Positions 25,115-34,866 of a stretch of 64,000 nucleotides of DNA are shown in pieces. How positions within the stretch are numbered: position 1 is the stretch's first letter; each line of letters begins with the position of its first letter. Where the stretch lies: assembly GCF_905221025.1 (NCBI RefSeq), contig NZ_CAJNBL010000002.1, positions 1-64,000 of the forward strand, in the 5' to 3' direction. The notes below the pieces were generated by a model. The model did not search any database. It was not told the DNA's origin and saw only the letters and a program-made list of their open reading frames with translations. The translations under genes and the position numbers were made by a program. The DNA is from Candidatus Nitrotoga fabula (lineage in GTDB: Bacteria > Pseudomonadota > Gammaproteobacteria > Burkholderiales > Gallionellaceae).

Positions 25115-26386
25115 ATGATCCCACATCTCACTACTGCCCTGAATGGTCCCCTGCTTGACCTTGAGCAGCGCATGTTGGATGCGCAACCTGCAATCGAGCA
25201 TTGGTTTCGCTTACAATGGATTGAACGCACTGTCCCTTTTTATGCTTCGGTAGATTTGCGCAACAGTGGATTCAAGCTGGCACCGGTGGATACCAATTTG
25301 TTCCCGGGCGGCTTTAACAACCTGAACCCGGATTTTTTGCCTTTGTGTGTGCACGCAGCGCAAAGTGCCATAGAAAAAATCTGCCCGGAAGCGCGTGGTG
25401 TATTGCTGATTCCCGAAAATCATACGCGTAATCTGTTTTACTTGCAGAATGTAGCCCAACTAGCCCTGATTCTCAAACGGGCAGGGTTGAATGTGCGCAT
25501 TGGCAGCCTGTTGCCTGAAATTTCCCAGCCGACCAGGCTTGCCCTGCCCAATGGCAGCACGCTGACTTTGGAGCCTCTGCAGCGCAGGAATAATCGTCTT
25601 GTCCTGGAAAATTTTGATCCCTGCGTAGTATTGTTGAACAATGATCTTTCTGCAGGGGTGCCGGAAATACTGAAAAATCTGGAACAGACCACGCTACCGC
25701 CCCTGGCAGCGGGCTGGACATCACGACGGAAATCTCAGCATTTTCGGGCCTACGATCAGGTTGCTGCCGAGTTTTGCCAGTTGCTCGATATCGATCCCTG
25801 GCTGATCAATCCTTATTTTGCAAGTTGCGGCCAGGTTGATTTCAAGCAGAGCGAAAGTGAGGAGTGCCTGGCTTATCATGTGGAGACTATTTTGCAAAAA
25901 ATGCGGGTGAAATATGCAGAATACAATGTCAAGGATACACCATTTGTGATCGTCAAGGCCGATGCGGGTACGTACGGCATGGGTATTATGACGGTAAAAG
26001 ATGCCAGCGAAATTCGCGGACTGAACCGCAAACAACGCAACAAGATGGCGGTCGTAAAGGAAGGTATGCACGTCTCCGACGTGCTGGTGCAAGAGGGAGT
26101 GTACACCTTTGAGAGCATTAACGATGCCGTAGCGGAACCGGTTGTGTATATGATGGATCATTTCGTGGTAGGTGGTTTTTATCGCGTGCATACCGGGCGT
26201 GCGGTGGATGAAAACCTGAATGCTCCAGGGATGCATTTTGTCCCGCTTGCGTTCGATACCAGTTGTATCTTGCCTAACCCGGATTGTGCGCCAGATGACA
26301 CGCCGAACCGCTTCTATGCTTATGCTGTGGTGGCCAGGATTGCGTTGCTGGCGGCGGCACTGGAACTTGAAGCAATGGAAGCGTGA
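25115..26386 (+). CDS. gshA: glutamate-cysteine ligase, proteobacterial type 3
   Basis: 423 residues from the ATG at 25115, which has GAAGGA four bases upstream. The sequence belongs to the GshA group found in betaproteobacteria (FPGGFNNLNPDF near residue 55, FVIVKADAGTYGMGIMTVKD near 275 and VYMMDHFVVGGFYRVH near 340). It catalyses the ATP-dependent formation of gamma-glutamylcysteine, the first step of glutathione synthesis. Its usual partner gshB, often directly downstream in related genomes, is absent from the 350 bases before the PTS genes. ArsC earlier in the window would depend on the glutathione pool. Confidence 0.92.
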   Translation: MIPHLTTALNGPLLDLEQRMLDAQPAIEHWFRLQWIERTVPFYASVDLRNSGFKLAPVDTNLFPGGFNNLNPDFLPLCVHAAQSAIEKICPEARGVLLIPENHTRNLFYLQNVAQLALILKRAGLNVRIGSLLPEISQPTRLALPNGSTLTLEPLQRRNNRLVLENFDPCVVLLNNDLSAGVPEILKNLEQTTLPPLAAGWTSRRKSQHFRAYDQVAAEFCQLLDIDPWLINPYFASCGQVDFKQSESEECLAYHVETILQKMRVKYAEYNVKDTPFVIVKADAGTYGMGIMTVKDASEIRGLNRKQRNKMAVVKEGMHVSDVLVQEGVYTFESINDAVAEPVVYMMDHFVVGGFYRVHTGRAVDENLNAPGMHFVPLAFDTSCILPNPDCAPDDTPNRFYAYAVVARIALLAAALELEAMEA

Positions 26387-26739
26387 ATCGGCCTGTTTTA
26401 TTCAGGAGGTGGTATCGGAAGGAACACAATAAACCAATATTCAGTGATTGGTTGCTGGGCGAAAAAATGGCTGTATAGATATTTCCTGAAAAAACGGGCT
26501 GTCACTTGCTTTACGCAGGCAAGCGATGTTTTGCCGCAATTTCCCTGGGTAATGCCATTTTCAGGGCAGGACTTCCATATTACAAGCATGGATCGATCTG
26601 GCATTCATAAGGGGATCAATCTGGAATGGCCGTGCTGAGGCAGGGCAGGGAATCCGTGTGGTTGATGCTTCATCTGATTTCTGCTGGCAGGCATTCAGGT
26701 ATTGTGCTTCTGATAATTACTGTTATGGAGTGTTTTTAA
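26387..26739. other. intergenic region after gshA, no gene seen
   Basis: 353 bases. A 64-codon plus-strand ORF (26444-26638) and a 68-codon minus-strand ORF have no recognisable similarity. No remnant of gshB (no ATP-grasp motif) is visible on either strand, so that gene has either moved or was never here. Confidence 0.4.
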
Positions 26740-27165
26740 GTGATCGGGATTCTATTGATAACCCACAATGCTCTTGGGGATAGCCTGGTGGATTGTGTTC
26801 GACATGTCATGGGAAGTGTGCCAGGAAATCTGAAAGTGTTGTCCGTTCTTGCAGAGGATGATCTGCAGTGCAAGGAAGAAGAAGGCCGTGACCTGATGGA
26901 GCAGTTGGATACGGGTCAGGGGGTGCTGGTGCTATCTGATTTGTGTGGGGCAACTCCATATAATATTGGCCAGCGGCTGATCCAGCCTGGGCATGCAGAA
27001 GGTATAACCGGAGTCAATTTGCCAATGCTGTTGCGTGCAATCTCTTACAGCCATATGCCTTTGGTCGAGGTTACCCGGAAAGCCCTTGATGGTGGCCGTG
27101 ATTGTATAGTTTTGATGAATAACGATGAGGGAAAAAATGCTGAATCAGGATGCTGTGATCATTAA
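26740..27165 (+). CDS. PTS EIIA component, mannose/fructose family
   Basis: 141 residues starting at a GTG. Domain EIIA-Man: IGILLITHNALGDSLVDCV with the phospho-accepting His 9, then LVLSDLCGATPYNIGQRL and the NLPMLLRAI segment typical of the family. No EIIB or EIIC accompanies it, so the set EIIA-HPr-EI most likely has a regulatory, not a sugar-uptake, function, as known in other betaproteobacteria. It overlaps the HPr gene by 29 bases, showing tight coupling. Confidence 0.9.
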   Translation: MIGILLITHNALGDSLVDCVRHVMGSVPGNLKVLSVLAEDDLQCKEEEGRDLMEQLDTGQGVLVLSDLCGATPYNIGQRLIQPGHAEGITGVNLPMLLRAISYSHMPLVEVTRKALDGGRDCIVLMNNDEGKNAESGCCDH

Positions 27166-27406
27166 CAGATTGGGTTTGCATGCCCGTGCTTCATCCAAAC
27201 TTACGCAACTCGCTTCAACTTTTCCATGCGAGATCTGGATGTCCCGTGGCAACAGACGTGTAAATGCAAAAAGTATCATGGGGGTAATGATGCTGGCTGC
27301 AGCCAAGGGAAGCACAGTTCACATCGAAACAAATGGCGAAAAAGAGCAGGAAGCGATGGATGCGATTGTTGGACTGATCAGCAGTTATTTTGGAGAAACA
27401 GAGTGA
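27137..27406 (+). CDS. ptsH: phosphocarrier protein HPr
   Basis: 89 residues from the ATG at 27137 (GAGGG at 27127-27131 is its ribosome binding site, so the in-frame ATG at 27125 is less likely). The active His is in RLGLHARASSKL; the regulatory-serine region is KSIMGVMMLAA. HPr passes phosphate from EI to EIIA. The presence of the Ser-46-type region allows control by HPr kinase if one is encoded elsewhere. The stop overlaps the GTG start of ptsI. Confidence 0.93.
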   Translation: MLNQDAVIINRLGLHARASSKLTQLASTFPCEIWMSRGNRRVNAKSIMGVMMLAAAKGSTVHIETNGEKEQEAMDAIVGLISSYFGETE

Positions 27407-29133
27407 GTTTCACAATGCATGGCATACCGGTTTCCAGTGGTATTGCAATTGGTTATGCACATCTTCTTTCTCATACCGCGCTCGAAGTCGTGCACTATGT
27501 GTTACCCAGGAATCTGGTGCATGAAGAAATTGCGCGGTTTGATGCCGCTCTGGAAAGCACTCGCAATGAACTTGAGGGATTGCGCAGTAACCGCCCGGTA
27601 TATGCTGCTGCCGAGTTTGATGCTTTTCTTGACCTGCATCTGATGATTCTGGCGGATGAGCATATCACCCTTACGTCCCGGAAAATGATCGAGCATGAGC
27701 AGTGCAATGCAGAGTGGGCTCTCAAGGTGCAGATGGATGCCCTGGTTGCAGAATTCGAAGCCTTTGAGGATGCTTACCTGAGCGAGCGAAAAACGGATGT
27801 TGTGCAGGTGGTGGAGCGAGTGCTTAAAAAACTTACAGGCCAGCCGGGGTATGTACCCCCCGTTGATAATCAGGGCGTAAAAATGATCCTGGTTGCTCAT
27901 GATGTCAGCCCGGCTGATTTAATCCAGCTCAAACCGCATCAATTTGCAGCTATCCTGACGGACCTGGGTGGTGCCACTTCGCACACAGCCATTATTGCCC
28001 GTGGGTTGAGCACGCCTTGTGTTGTGGGATTGCATCATGCGCGCCAGCTACTGCGAGAAAATGATCTGGTGATTGTGGATGGCACGCAGGGTGTCATCAT
28101 GGTTAACCCAGAGGAACCTGTTCTGGTTGAATACAGGTTGCTCCAGAGCCAATGGGAAGAGGAGCGGAAAAAACTCAGGCGCCTGAAAACCACTCCTGCC
28201 CAGACTCTGGATGGAACAGCCATTGAGTTGCATGCCAACATTGAGCTGCCAGATGATTTGCCTGAAGTTTTTGAGAATGGTGCCACCGGTATCGGTTTGT
28301 TTCGCAGCGAATTTTTGTTTCTTAATCGCGATGTGCTGCCGGATGAAGAAGAGCAGTTTACAGCTTACCGGAGGGTGGCAGAGTCAATGAAGGGAATGCC
28401 TGTAACGATTCGTACCTTTGATCTTGGCGCTGACAAACAGCTTAACGGTGCACAGCGAGTCGCCAGTAATCCTGCGCTGGGACTGCGCGCCATACGTTTT
28501 TGCCTTGCCGAGCCACAATTATTCCGCACTCAATTACGCGCATTGTTGCGCGCGTCTCTTTACGGTAATGTAAAAATCCTGATCCCCATGCTTTCCGGCG
28601 CATCTGAAATTAACCAGACTCTGCAATTTATCACGGATACCCGTAAACGCCTGGATGAAGAAGGGATTCCCTATGATCGTCAGATAAAAATTGGGGGTAT
28701 GATCGAAATCCCCGCTGCAGCATTGTCGATGGATACGTTTGTAAAAAAACTGGATTTCTTGTCTATCGGGACTAATGATTTAATACAGTATACATTAGCA
28801 GTGGATCGCACGGATGAAGAAGTCGCGCATCTGTATGACCCGTTGCATCCTGCAGTATTATTTTTGCTGTCCCACATAATCGGGAGCGCTATCAAGGCTG
28901 CCGTTCCTATTTCAGTTTGTGGGGAAATGGCCGGTAATGTTTCGTATACGCGCTTGCTGCTTGGCTTTGGCTTGCGTAATTTTTCCATGAACCCGTCACA
29001 ATTGCTTCCTGTCAAACAGTGCGTGCTGGGGACAGACCTGTCAGAAATTTCAACATTGATGCAAAGAATGTTGCGAGCCAACGATCCTAATAAAATACGC
29101 GAGTTGCTGGAGAAACTGAACTGTAATCTGTGA
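27403..29133 (+). CDS. ptsI: PTS enzyme I (phosphoenolpyruvate-protein phosphotransferase)
   Basis: 576 residues from the GTG at 27403, which overlaps the HPr stop and has TGGAG upstream; an ATG four codons later is the alternative. The phospho-His is in GGATSHTAIIARGLSTPCVV; PEP-binding domain motifs include TGIGLFRSEFLF, RTFDLGADKQ and the C-terminal FLSIGTNDLIQYTLA. Length fits E. coli EI (575). It uses PEP to phosphorylate HPr. The longer upstream reading in the same frame runs through ptsH and is not coding. Confidence 0.94.
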   Translation: MSFTMHGIPVSSGIAIGYAHLLSHTALEVVHYVLPRNLVHEEIARFDAALESTRNELEGLRSNRPVYAAAEFDAFLDLHLMILADEHITLTSRKMIEHEQCNAEWALKVQMDALVAEFEAFEDAYLSERKTDVVQVVERVLKKLTGQPGYVPPVDNQGVKMILVAHDVSPADLIQLKPHQFAAILTDLGGATSHTAIIARGLSTPCVVGLHHARQLLRENDLVIVDGTQGVIMVNPEEPVLVEYRLLQSQWEEERKKLRRLKTTPAQTLDGTAIELHANIELPDDLPEVFENGATGIGLFRSEFLFLNRDVLPDEEEQFTAYRRVAESMKGMPVTIRTFDLGADKQLNGAQRVASNPALGLRAIRFCLAEPQLFRTQLRALLRASLYGNVKILIPMLSGASEINQTLQFITDTRKRLDEEGIPYDRQIKIGGMIEIPAAALSMDTFVKKLDFLSIGTNDLIQYTLAVDRTDEEVAHLYDPLHPAVLFLLSHIIGSAIKAAVPISVCGEMAGNVSYTRLLLGFGLRNFSMNPSQLLPVKQCVLGTDLSEISTLMQRMLRANDPNKIRELLEKLNCNL

Positions 29134-29161
29134 TCCGGGAACAGGGCGGTGAATGGTTAGA

Positions 29162-30094
29162 TTATTGCTCCTGGTGTGGCGCTATGCCGGCACGGATTAT
29201 TTTTTCTTCCAGACTGGGGGAGCATAGTTCGATAAAACGGTACGCAAAGTCACGTAGAAAGTGCCCGTGGCGCAAGGCGATATAAGTGGTGTTTTTGCCA
29301 AACAGATGTGCGCTGTCAAGCATGCGGAGATCTGTGTCCTTTGCAGGGTTGAATGCCATTGAGGCAATGATCCCGATACCTAGCCCCAGTTCAACATATG
29401 TTTTGATTACGTCTGCATCCAGTGCGGACATGGCGATATCCGGCTCCAGCCCTGCAGCGGCAAAGGCCTGATCTATTGAGGCTCGCCCTGTCAGGCCATC
29501 GTGGTAAGTAATAATGGGATATTCTGCAGCTGCTTCCAGTGATACAGGATGGATGCATTCCAGGGGATGTCCGGTTGGAACAATCACCGCATGATGCCAT
29601 GAATAATAAGGGAATATATTCAGGCCGGTGACGTCCGAGACGGCTTCAGTGGCCACGCCGATGTCTGCATCGCCGTCCAGTAGCATGGAAACAATTTCAT
29701 TCGGGCTGGCCTGGTCCAATTTCAGATGGACCTTGGGAAAAGCTTTCTTGAATTCAGCAACCACTCTGGGGAGTGCGTAACGAGCCTGGGTATGAGTGGC
29801 AGCCAGGGTCAGTCGGCCTTCATCACGACCGCTGTAATGATTGGCCAGGGTTTTGATGTTGTTCGCGTCCAACAGGATACGATTGACAATGGTTACCAGT
29901 TCACGTCCGGGTTCGGTTAGCCCCAGAAGCCGCTTTCCTTTGCGTACGAATAATTCTATACCCAGCTCGTCTTCCAGATCCTTAATGTGTTTGGAGACGC
30001 CGGACTGAGAAGTGAACAGTGCATTTGCTGCTTCGGTGAGGTTGAAGTTGTTTGCTACGGTTTCGCGAATGATGCGCAATTGCTGAAAATTCAT
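29162..30094 (-). CDS. cysB: LysR-family regulator, CysB type
   Basis: 310 residues. The N-terminal helix-turn-helix (FNLTEAANALFTSQSGVSKH) and the effector domain (LTLAATHTQARYALPRVV at about 95-112 and HHAVIVPTGHPLE) are those of the CysB/Cbl subgroup, which senses O- or N-acetylserine and controls sulfate assimilation or alternative sulfur sources. It could be Cbl rather than CysB; no cys gene lies beside it to decide. It is convergent with ptsI and separated from it by only 28 bases. Confidence 0.88.
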   Translation of the reverse strand: MNFQQLRIIRETVANNFNLTEAANALFTSQSGVSKHIKDLEDELGIELFVRKGKRLLGLTEPGRELVTIVNRILLDANNIKTLANHYSGRDEGRLTLAATHTQARYALPRVVAEFKKAFPKVHLKLDQASPNEIVSMLLDGDADIGVATEAVSDVTGLNIFPYYSWHHAVIVPTGHPLECIHPVSLEAAAEYPIITYHDGLTGRASIDQAFAAAGLEPDIAMSALDADVIKTYVELGLGIGIIASMAFNPAKDTDLRMLDSAHLFGKNTTYIALRHGHFLRDFAYRFIELCSPSLEEKIIRAGIAPHQEQ

Positions 30095-30653
30095 GATTCC
30101 CCTTTTTGTCCATCAAAAACAGCCTGATCTGGCGAGGATAGTTGATGACTGTATCTCCTGCGCATACGGGCACTGCATTAAAATGCTTGCAACGCAGCGG
30201 GATTTCTACTATTTCTCCATCGTGCAGACAGCCACATTTCTCGGGTAGTGTAACGATTCCATGCAGCTTTCAGAAATCATTTATTTGGCTAACCTTATCT
30301 GGTTTTCGTATTAGCAAGGTTGGGATAAGGCTAGGTTTATTTAAACTGACCGAAACAGATCTTGACTGGGTTGGAGCAGGCTTTTTTTGTGAATTGGCTT
30401 TTGTCTAAATGGGAAATTTCATCCAAATCGAAATTATTTCTGAGATGGGCGTAACCGGTGACCTGACAAAATCCCTTTGTATAGATGCGAGGCTGATGCA
30501 AAATTTTTCAAGAAGGGAAGAAGGGTATCTTTAGATGCTATTTCTGGGAAAAAAATGCATGTGGCAATTAATGCAATAATCTGAGTAATTTTCCAGGTGT
30601 TACCCTAATAAATGTCAAGCAATGAGAACATGTTCTTTTCTGGAAAATCAGTG
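30095..30653. other. intergenic region upstream of cysB, no gene seen
   Basis: 559 bases; ORFs are short and without resemblance to known families. The cysB promoter should lie close to 30095-30200 but no clear boxes were found. There is no obvious structured RNA. Confidence 0.35.
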
Positions 30654-31106
30654 TCAGTGACTGCCTGTGCTGCCAAAACCTGCGTTTCCGCGCTGGCTCG
30701 TAGGGAAATCCTGCACGACATTGAGCTCCATTTGCTGTACTGGAACAATTACCAGTTGCGCGATGCGTTCCAGGGGCATCAGGGTAAAAGGGTGTTGTCC
30801 TCGGTTCCAGGTTGAAATGAATATTTGGCCTTGATAATCTGAGTCGATTAGTCCGACCAAGTTGCCTAGCACGATGCCATGCTTATGGCCCAGTCCGGAG
30901 CGAGGCAGGATCATGGCTGCGAAATGAGGGTCGGCCAGATGAATTGCAATCCCACTTGGGATAAGTTCGGACTGGCCGGGATAAATAGTCAGGCTTTGGT
31001 TTATGCATGCGCGCAAATCTATCCCCGCTGACCCCGGAGTGGCGTATGCAGGCGGATGTTCATGTAGGCGAGGATCAAGTATTTTTATATCCACTCTTTT
31101 TTTCAT
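30654..31106 (-). CDS. dut: dUTP diphosphatase
   Basis: 150 residues with all five trimeric dUTPase motifs: [10 protein letters not shown] (1), [13 protein letters not shown] (2, 3), [11 protein letters not shown], and the C-terminal GNAGFGSTG (5). It hydrolyses dUTP to dUMP and PPi, limiting uracil in DNA and feeding thymidylate synthesis. Its ATG overlaps the coaBC stop by 4 bases, the common proteobacterial coaBC-dut arrangement. Confidence 0.96.
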   Translation of the reverse strand: MKKRVDIKILDPRLHEHPPAYATPGSAGIDLRACINQSLTIYPGQSELIPSGIAIHLADPHFAAMILPRSGLGHKHGIVLGNLVGLIDSDYQGQIFISTWNRGQHPFTLMPLERIAQLVIVPVQQMELNVVQDFPTSQRGNAGFGSTGSH

Positions 31107-32305
31107 GTCTGGGTTCCTTGCCGGTAAAGTTGGATTATGCGCTGCAATAAAGCGCGCGCTTGTGTAAGTTTATCAGCACGCGGCAATATTGTTTCCCCTA
31201 CAGCATCGAGTAACACCATTTCATTGTCGTCGGCCCCAATTGCTTCTTGAACTAGGTTTGCAGCAATTAACTGGATATTCTTTGCCTTTCGCTTGGTTTC
31301 AGCATATTCCCGGAGATTTTGGCTCTCAGCTGCAAAACCAACACAGAAGGGGGGGCTGGGTAATCCGGCGACATATCCAAGGATATCAGGGTTGGGTATC
31401 AGTTCCAGAGTAAGTGTGCTGGCACTTTTCTTGATTTTATGTTCAACTGGCTGGGCTACCCGATAATCCGCCACAGCTGCTACTCCGATAAAGATATCGG
31501 CATCCGCAACAAGCTCTTGAACTGCAGAGAACATTTCCGCTGCACTGGTTACATTCTTCAATGCAATCCCATGCGGACACAATAATGTGGTAGGACCGGA
31601 AATCATGGTAACTACTGCACCAAGTTCAAGCGCTGCCTTTGCGACGGCATATCCCATTTTCCCAGAACTGCGGTTTGTAATGCCGCGTACTGCATCAATT
31701 TGTTCATAGGTTGGCCCGGCGGTAATCAGGATTTTGATGCCGGAAAGCAATTTTGGCCAAAAAAAAGAGAATACAGCATCAGCCAGTTCCCCGGGCTCCA
31801 GCATCCGCCCCATGCCTTCTTCCCCACATGCCTGGATGCCACTGGCCGGCCCCAGGATGGTAATGCCATCCGTTTCAAGTTGTTTGAGATTTCGCTGCAT
31901 TGCGGGGTTCTCCCACATTTTCCGGTTCATTGCAGGCGCAACTATCAAGGGACAATCGCGGGCGAGACAAACCGTGGAAAGCAGATCATCGGCCAGCCCA
32001 TGAGCCAATTTTGCGATGAAATCTGCAGATGCAGGTGCAATCAGGATAGCATTGGTTGTACGGCCCAAATTAATGTGGTCCATCTGATTGGTGGCATGAT
32101 TATCCTGCCAAAGTTCGGTGAATACTGGCTTGCCTGATAATGCCTGCATTGTGGCAGGAGTAATAAAGCGGCAGGCCGCATCGGTCATTACGACTTGTAC
32201 TTGTATTCCTTGGTCTAGCAATAAGCGGGTTAATTCGGCGCTTTTGTAGACGGCAATGCTACCTGTCAGGCCAAGGATAATATTTTTGTTCTGGATTTGA
32301 TTCAT
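31103..32305 (-). CDS. coaBC: bifunctional phosphopantothenoylcysteine decarboxylase / phosphopantothenate-cysteine ligase
   Basis: About 400 residues from the ATG at 32305; other in-frame starts are at 32317 (ATG) and 32326 (TTG). The N-terminal flavoprotein decarboxylase part shows [17 protein letters not shown], the catalytic His region NHINLG-like [20 protein letters not shown], and [12 protein letters not shown] with the substrate-clamp. The C-terminal ligase part has [32 protein letters not shown] and ADYR. It makes 4'-phosphopantetheine precursor for coenzyme A. It is the upstream partner of dut. Confidence 0.95.
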   Translation of the reverse strand: MNQIQNKNIILGLTGSIAVYKSAELTRLLLDQGIQVQVVMTDAACRFITPATMQALSGKPVFTELWQDNHATNQMDHINLGRTTNAILIAPASADFIAKLAHGLADDLLSTVCLARDCPLIVAPAMNRKMWENPAMQRNLKQLETDGITILGPASGIQACGEEGMGRMLEPGELADAVFSFFWPKLLSGIKILITAGPTYEQIDAVRGITNRSSGKMGYAVAKAALELGAVVTMISGPTTLLCPHGIALKNVTSAAEMFSAVQELVADADIFIGVAAVADYRVAQPVEHKIKKSASTLTLELIPNPDILGYVAGLPSPPFCVGFAAESQNLREYAETKRKAKNIQLIAANLVQEAIGADDNEMVLLDAVGETILPRADKLTQARALLQRIIQLYRQGTQT

Positions 32306-32376
32306 AATGCGCTGCATATATTGCAAATATTTGCCATTATATTAGTTTAGTTTATGAGCCGCTGCAGGGAGAAATA

Positions 32377-33051
32377 ATGGGTATCAATGATTGGCCCGAA
32401 GGGGAGCGGCCACGCGAGAAATTAATTATGCGCGGGGCCTCTGCACTTTCAGATGCAGAACTGTTGGCAATTTTTCTACGTACTGGAGTGACCGGGAAAA
32501 GTGCGGTGGATTTGTCACGCGATATTCTTGCCAGGTTTGGCAATCTGACCGGCCTGTTTTCAGCCAGTCAGGATGAGTTTTGCTTGATTCATGGTATGGG
32601 GCAGGCTAAATACGTTCAGCTGCAAGCTGTGCTAGAAATGTCAAAACGAGCCTTGCAGGAGGTAATGCATGTTGGGGATGCACTGAATTCTCCAGGTGCG
32701 GTACGGGATTATTTGCGGTTGCTTTTGCGTGATCGGGAACAGGAGGTATTTATGGTGGTTTTCCTTTCTGCCCAAAATCGTGTAATTGCATCAGAGGAAT
32801 TATTTTACGGTACGCTCATTCAAACCAGTGTATATCCGCGCGAAGTGTTGAAAAGAGCCTTGTACCATAATGCTGCCGCGGTCATATTGGCTCATAATCA
32901 TCCCTCAGGCATTGCAGAACCCAGCCGGTCCGACCGTTTGCTTACCGAATCGCTAAAACAGGCGCTGGCGCTAATCGATGTAAATGTGCTGGATCACTTC
33001 ATTGTGGCTGGTTCTGGGTCTTTGTCATTTGCAGAACAAGGTATGATGTAA
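32377..33051 (+). CDS. radC: RadC/JAB-domain protein
   Basis: 224 residues. The N-terminal helix-hairpin-helix-like part ([20 protein letters not shown]) is followed by the JAB metallo-motif [15 protein letters not shown] (HxHP...D). Despite its name RadC has no proven role in recombinational repair; the JAB fold suggests metal-dependent hydrolysis, function unknown. It is divergent from coaBC, as in many proteobacteria. Confidence 0.95.
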   Translation: MGINDWPEGERPREKLIMRGASALSDAELLAIFLRTGVTGKSAVDLSRDILARFGNLTGLFSASQDEFCLIHGMGQAKYVQLQAVLEMSKRALQEVMHVGDALNSPGAVRDYLRLLLRDREQEVFMVVFLSAQNRVIASEELFYGTLIQTSVYPREVLKRALYHNAAAVILAHNHPSGIAEPSRSDRLLTESLKQALALIDVNVLDHFIVAGSGSLSFAEQGMM

Positions 33052-33646
33052 CGGTATTAGATTAGACACAATGGGTTGCTTGTGTGTTTCACGACAGCCT
33101 GGTGAATGGCACTTAATGTTCGTCTGCCAATTCTGACTACGAAAAAAATTTGTCGCAGCAAGCGGTAACCGCAAATCTGGTGATTTTTTAATTGAATGTC
33201 TGGAAAATAAAAGGCTGGGTGTGGAATTTCTTAAAAATTAGTGTATTCAGATCGTTACTATAATACTCCTGGTGTTTGAAGCATGCATGGGGGTTGATTG
33301 GAAAATATTTTAGATGAGGATTGATCAAGAAAAGAGGATAATCAAAAAATTTCCAGGAATATCCATATGTTAATAATGCTCGCGCATGGATCATGTGTGG
33401 CTACTACAGGAACCCCAGTGTATTAAATTAGATCGTGGCTGTGAATGAACTACTTATCAGAATACGATTCAAATATTTGGCTGTTGCAGGTTGGTTTTGC
33501 GAAATCTTATGACGAAAGGCATATGGTGTTTGGACTGACTGTGAAAGATGCCGATTTAAATTATAACACTGTGATTTTATATTGATATATTTTCCAATTA
33601 CTTAGGGAAATTTATGAATATGCCCAATTTTTAAAACGGAGCTTTC
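33052..33646. other. AT-rich intergenic region, no gene seen
   Basis: 595 bases without a credible ORF. The last 15 bases hold ACGGAG, the ribosome binding site of the first SUMF1-like gene. An almost identical ACGGAG-N5-ATG leader stands before its paralogue, showing the duplication unit included the translation start. Confidence 0.4.
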
Positions 33647-34639
33647 ATGAAATTGATTTATGTTTTTTTACTGTTGACGCTGTCTCTTGCGGCTTCCGCC
33701 AGCACATATGCGGCGGGTTCTGTGTTGATCATCAATTGCGGGGGGGCAGATGTAGGTGCAGAGGTATTGGTAAATGGTGAGTTTAAAGGGGAGTGTCCAC
33801 TAGATATCAATGTACCTGCCGGAAAACTGAGGTTAATGGTTCAAAAAAAGGTGGATGACTACAATGACCGGATTTATGAACAGGAAATTCGTCTGGGAGA
33901 GGATGTTGTAAAAAAAATCGACGTTGTATTGGGAGTCCCTCAGTTGAATGCGGAGGGGAAAAAACTGACATTAAAATCCTCAGGTACAGAATTGGCCAAC
34001 ACAGATAAATTGCAGGAAGAAAAAAAGATATGTGTTCATTGTCCTGAAATGGTTCCAATTCCCAATACAAATTTTGCCATTGCCAAGTATACCGTAACAT
34101 TCCAGGACTGGGATGCCTGTGTGGTTGATGGCGGCTGCAATGGATACCGGCCTTCGGATAAGGAATGGGGACGCGCAACACGCCCGGTGATTAATGTGAG
34201 CTGGAACGATGCTCAGGCTTATATCAAATGGCTGTCAAATAAAACGGGCAACACCTACCGTCTGCCTACTGAGGAGGAATGGGAAATTGCTGCGCGGGCT
34301 GGCACTACCACAGATTATTATTGGGGTATTTTCCCGTTCGGAGACTCAACCGAAAGCGTAAATGCGAATTGTAATGGCTGTGGAAGCAAGTGGGATAACA
34401 GAACAACCGCGCCGGTCGGAAGCTTTAAGCCGAACGGATATGGCCTGTATGACATGTCTGGCAATGTCTGGCAGTGGACTGATAGTTGCTGGGGAGATGA
34501 CTGTAGTTACCGGGTGCTTCGCGGTGGATCATGGAATGACACTGGAACAAATATCCGGATTTCCGCCCGGTTTAAGGATGCTGTGAATGAACGTTACCAT
34601 ATCAGTGGATTCAGACTGGCAATGACCCTGAAAAAATAA
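33647..34639 (+). CDS. secreted SUMF1/formylglycine-generating-enzyme-fold protein with PEGA-like N-domain, copy 1
   Basis: 330 residues. A signal peptide (MKLIYVFLLLTLSLAASAST, cleaved near AYAAG) is followed by a PEGA-like beta domain at about 25-95 (DVGAEVLVNGEFKGECPLDI), a linker, and an FGE-sulfatase fold at about 125-330: MVPIPNTNFAIAKYTVTFQD, the RLPTEEEWEIAARAG block, NGYGLYDMSGNVWQWTDSCW and LRGGSWND. The active-site cysteine pair of true formylglycine enzymes is not evident, so it is more likely a structural or ligand-binding SUMF1 fold. It resides in the periplasm or outer surface. Paralogous to the next gene; no sulfatase gene is nearby. Confidence 0.85.
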   Translation: MKLIYVFLLLTLSLAASASTYAAGSVLIINCGGADVGAEVLVNGEFKGECPLDINVPAGKLRLMVQKKVDDYNDRIYEQEIRLGEDVVKKIDVVLGVPQLNAEGKKLTLKSSGTELANTDKLQEEKKICVHCPEMVPIPNTNFAIAKYTVTFQDWDACVVDGGCNGYRPSDKEWGRATRPVINVSWNDAQAYIKWLSNKTGNTYRLPTEEEWEIAARAGTTTDYYWGIFPFGDSTESVNANCNGCGSKWDNRTTAPVGSFKPNGYGLYDMSGNVWQWTDSCWGDDCSYRVLRGGSWNDTGTNIRISARFKDAVNERYHISGFRLAMTLKK

Positions 34640-34690
34640 TACCAGCCCAGATTTGTTCTGTGGTCGTGTCGATAGAAGAAAGGGCTGGTA
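34640..34690 (+). repeat. 9-bp inverted repeat between the two SUMF1-like genes
   Basis: TACCAGCCC at 34640-34648 pairs exactly with GGGCTGGTA at 34682-34690 over a 33-base spacer. The left arm starts at the stop codon of copy 1. It lacks a T-run, so it is not an intrinsic terminator; it could stabilise or separate the transcript of copy 1. Confidence 0.45.
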
Positions 34691-34866
34691 CAGCAAGCGA
34701 TGTCCCAAAGACCGATGGTGCAGCTGAGGTCAGTCTCAGTCTGCGTTTTAATCAGCCATTTCCAGGAATGAATCTATTCTTGGATTTATAATAAGCAAGA
34801 TTTTGTTTGGATAGACTTAAGTACCTTTATATTCGTCCTGATTTTTATTTTATTAACGGAGATTTC

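Noticed and set aside
26444-26638. 64-codon ORF between gshA and the PTS genes
   Set aside because: No resemblance to GshB or other families.
27226-27402. Longer N-terminal reading of enzyme I
   Set aside because: This is ptsH read in another frame; the family start is at 27403/27415.
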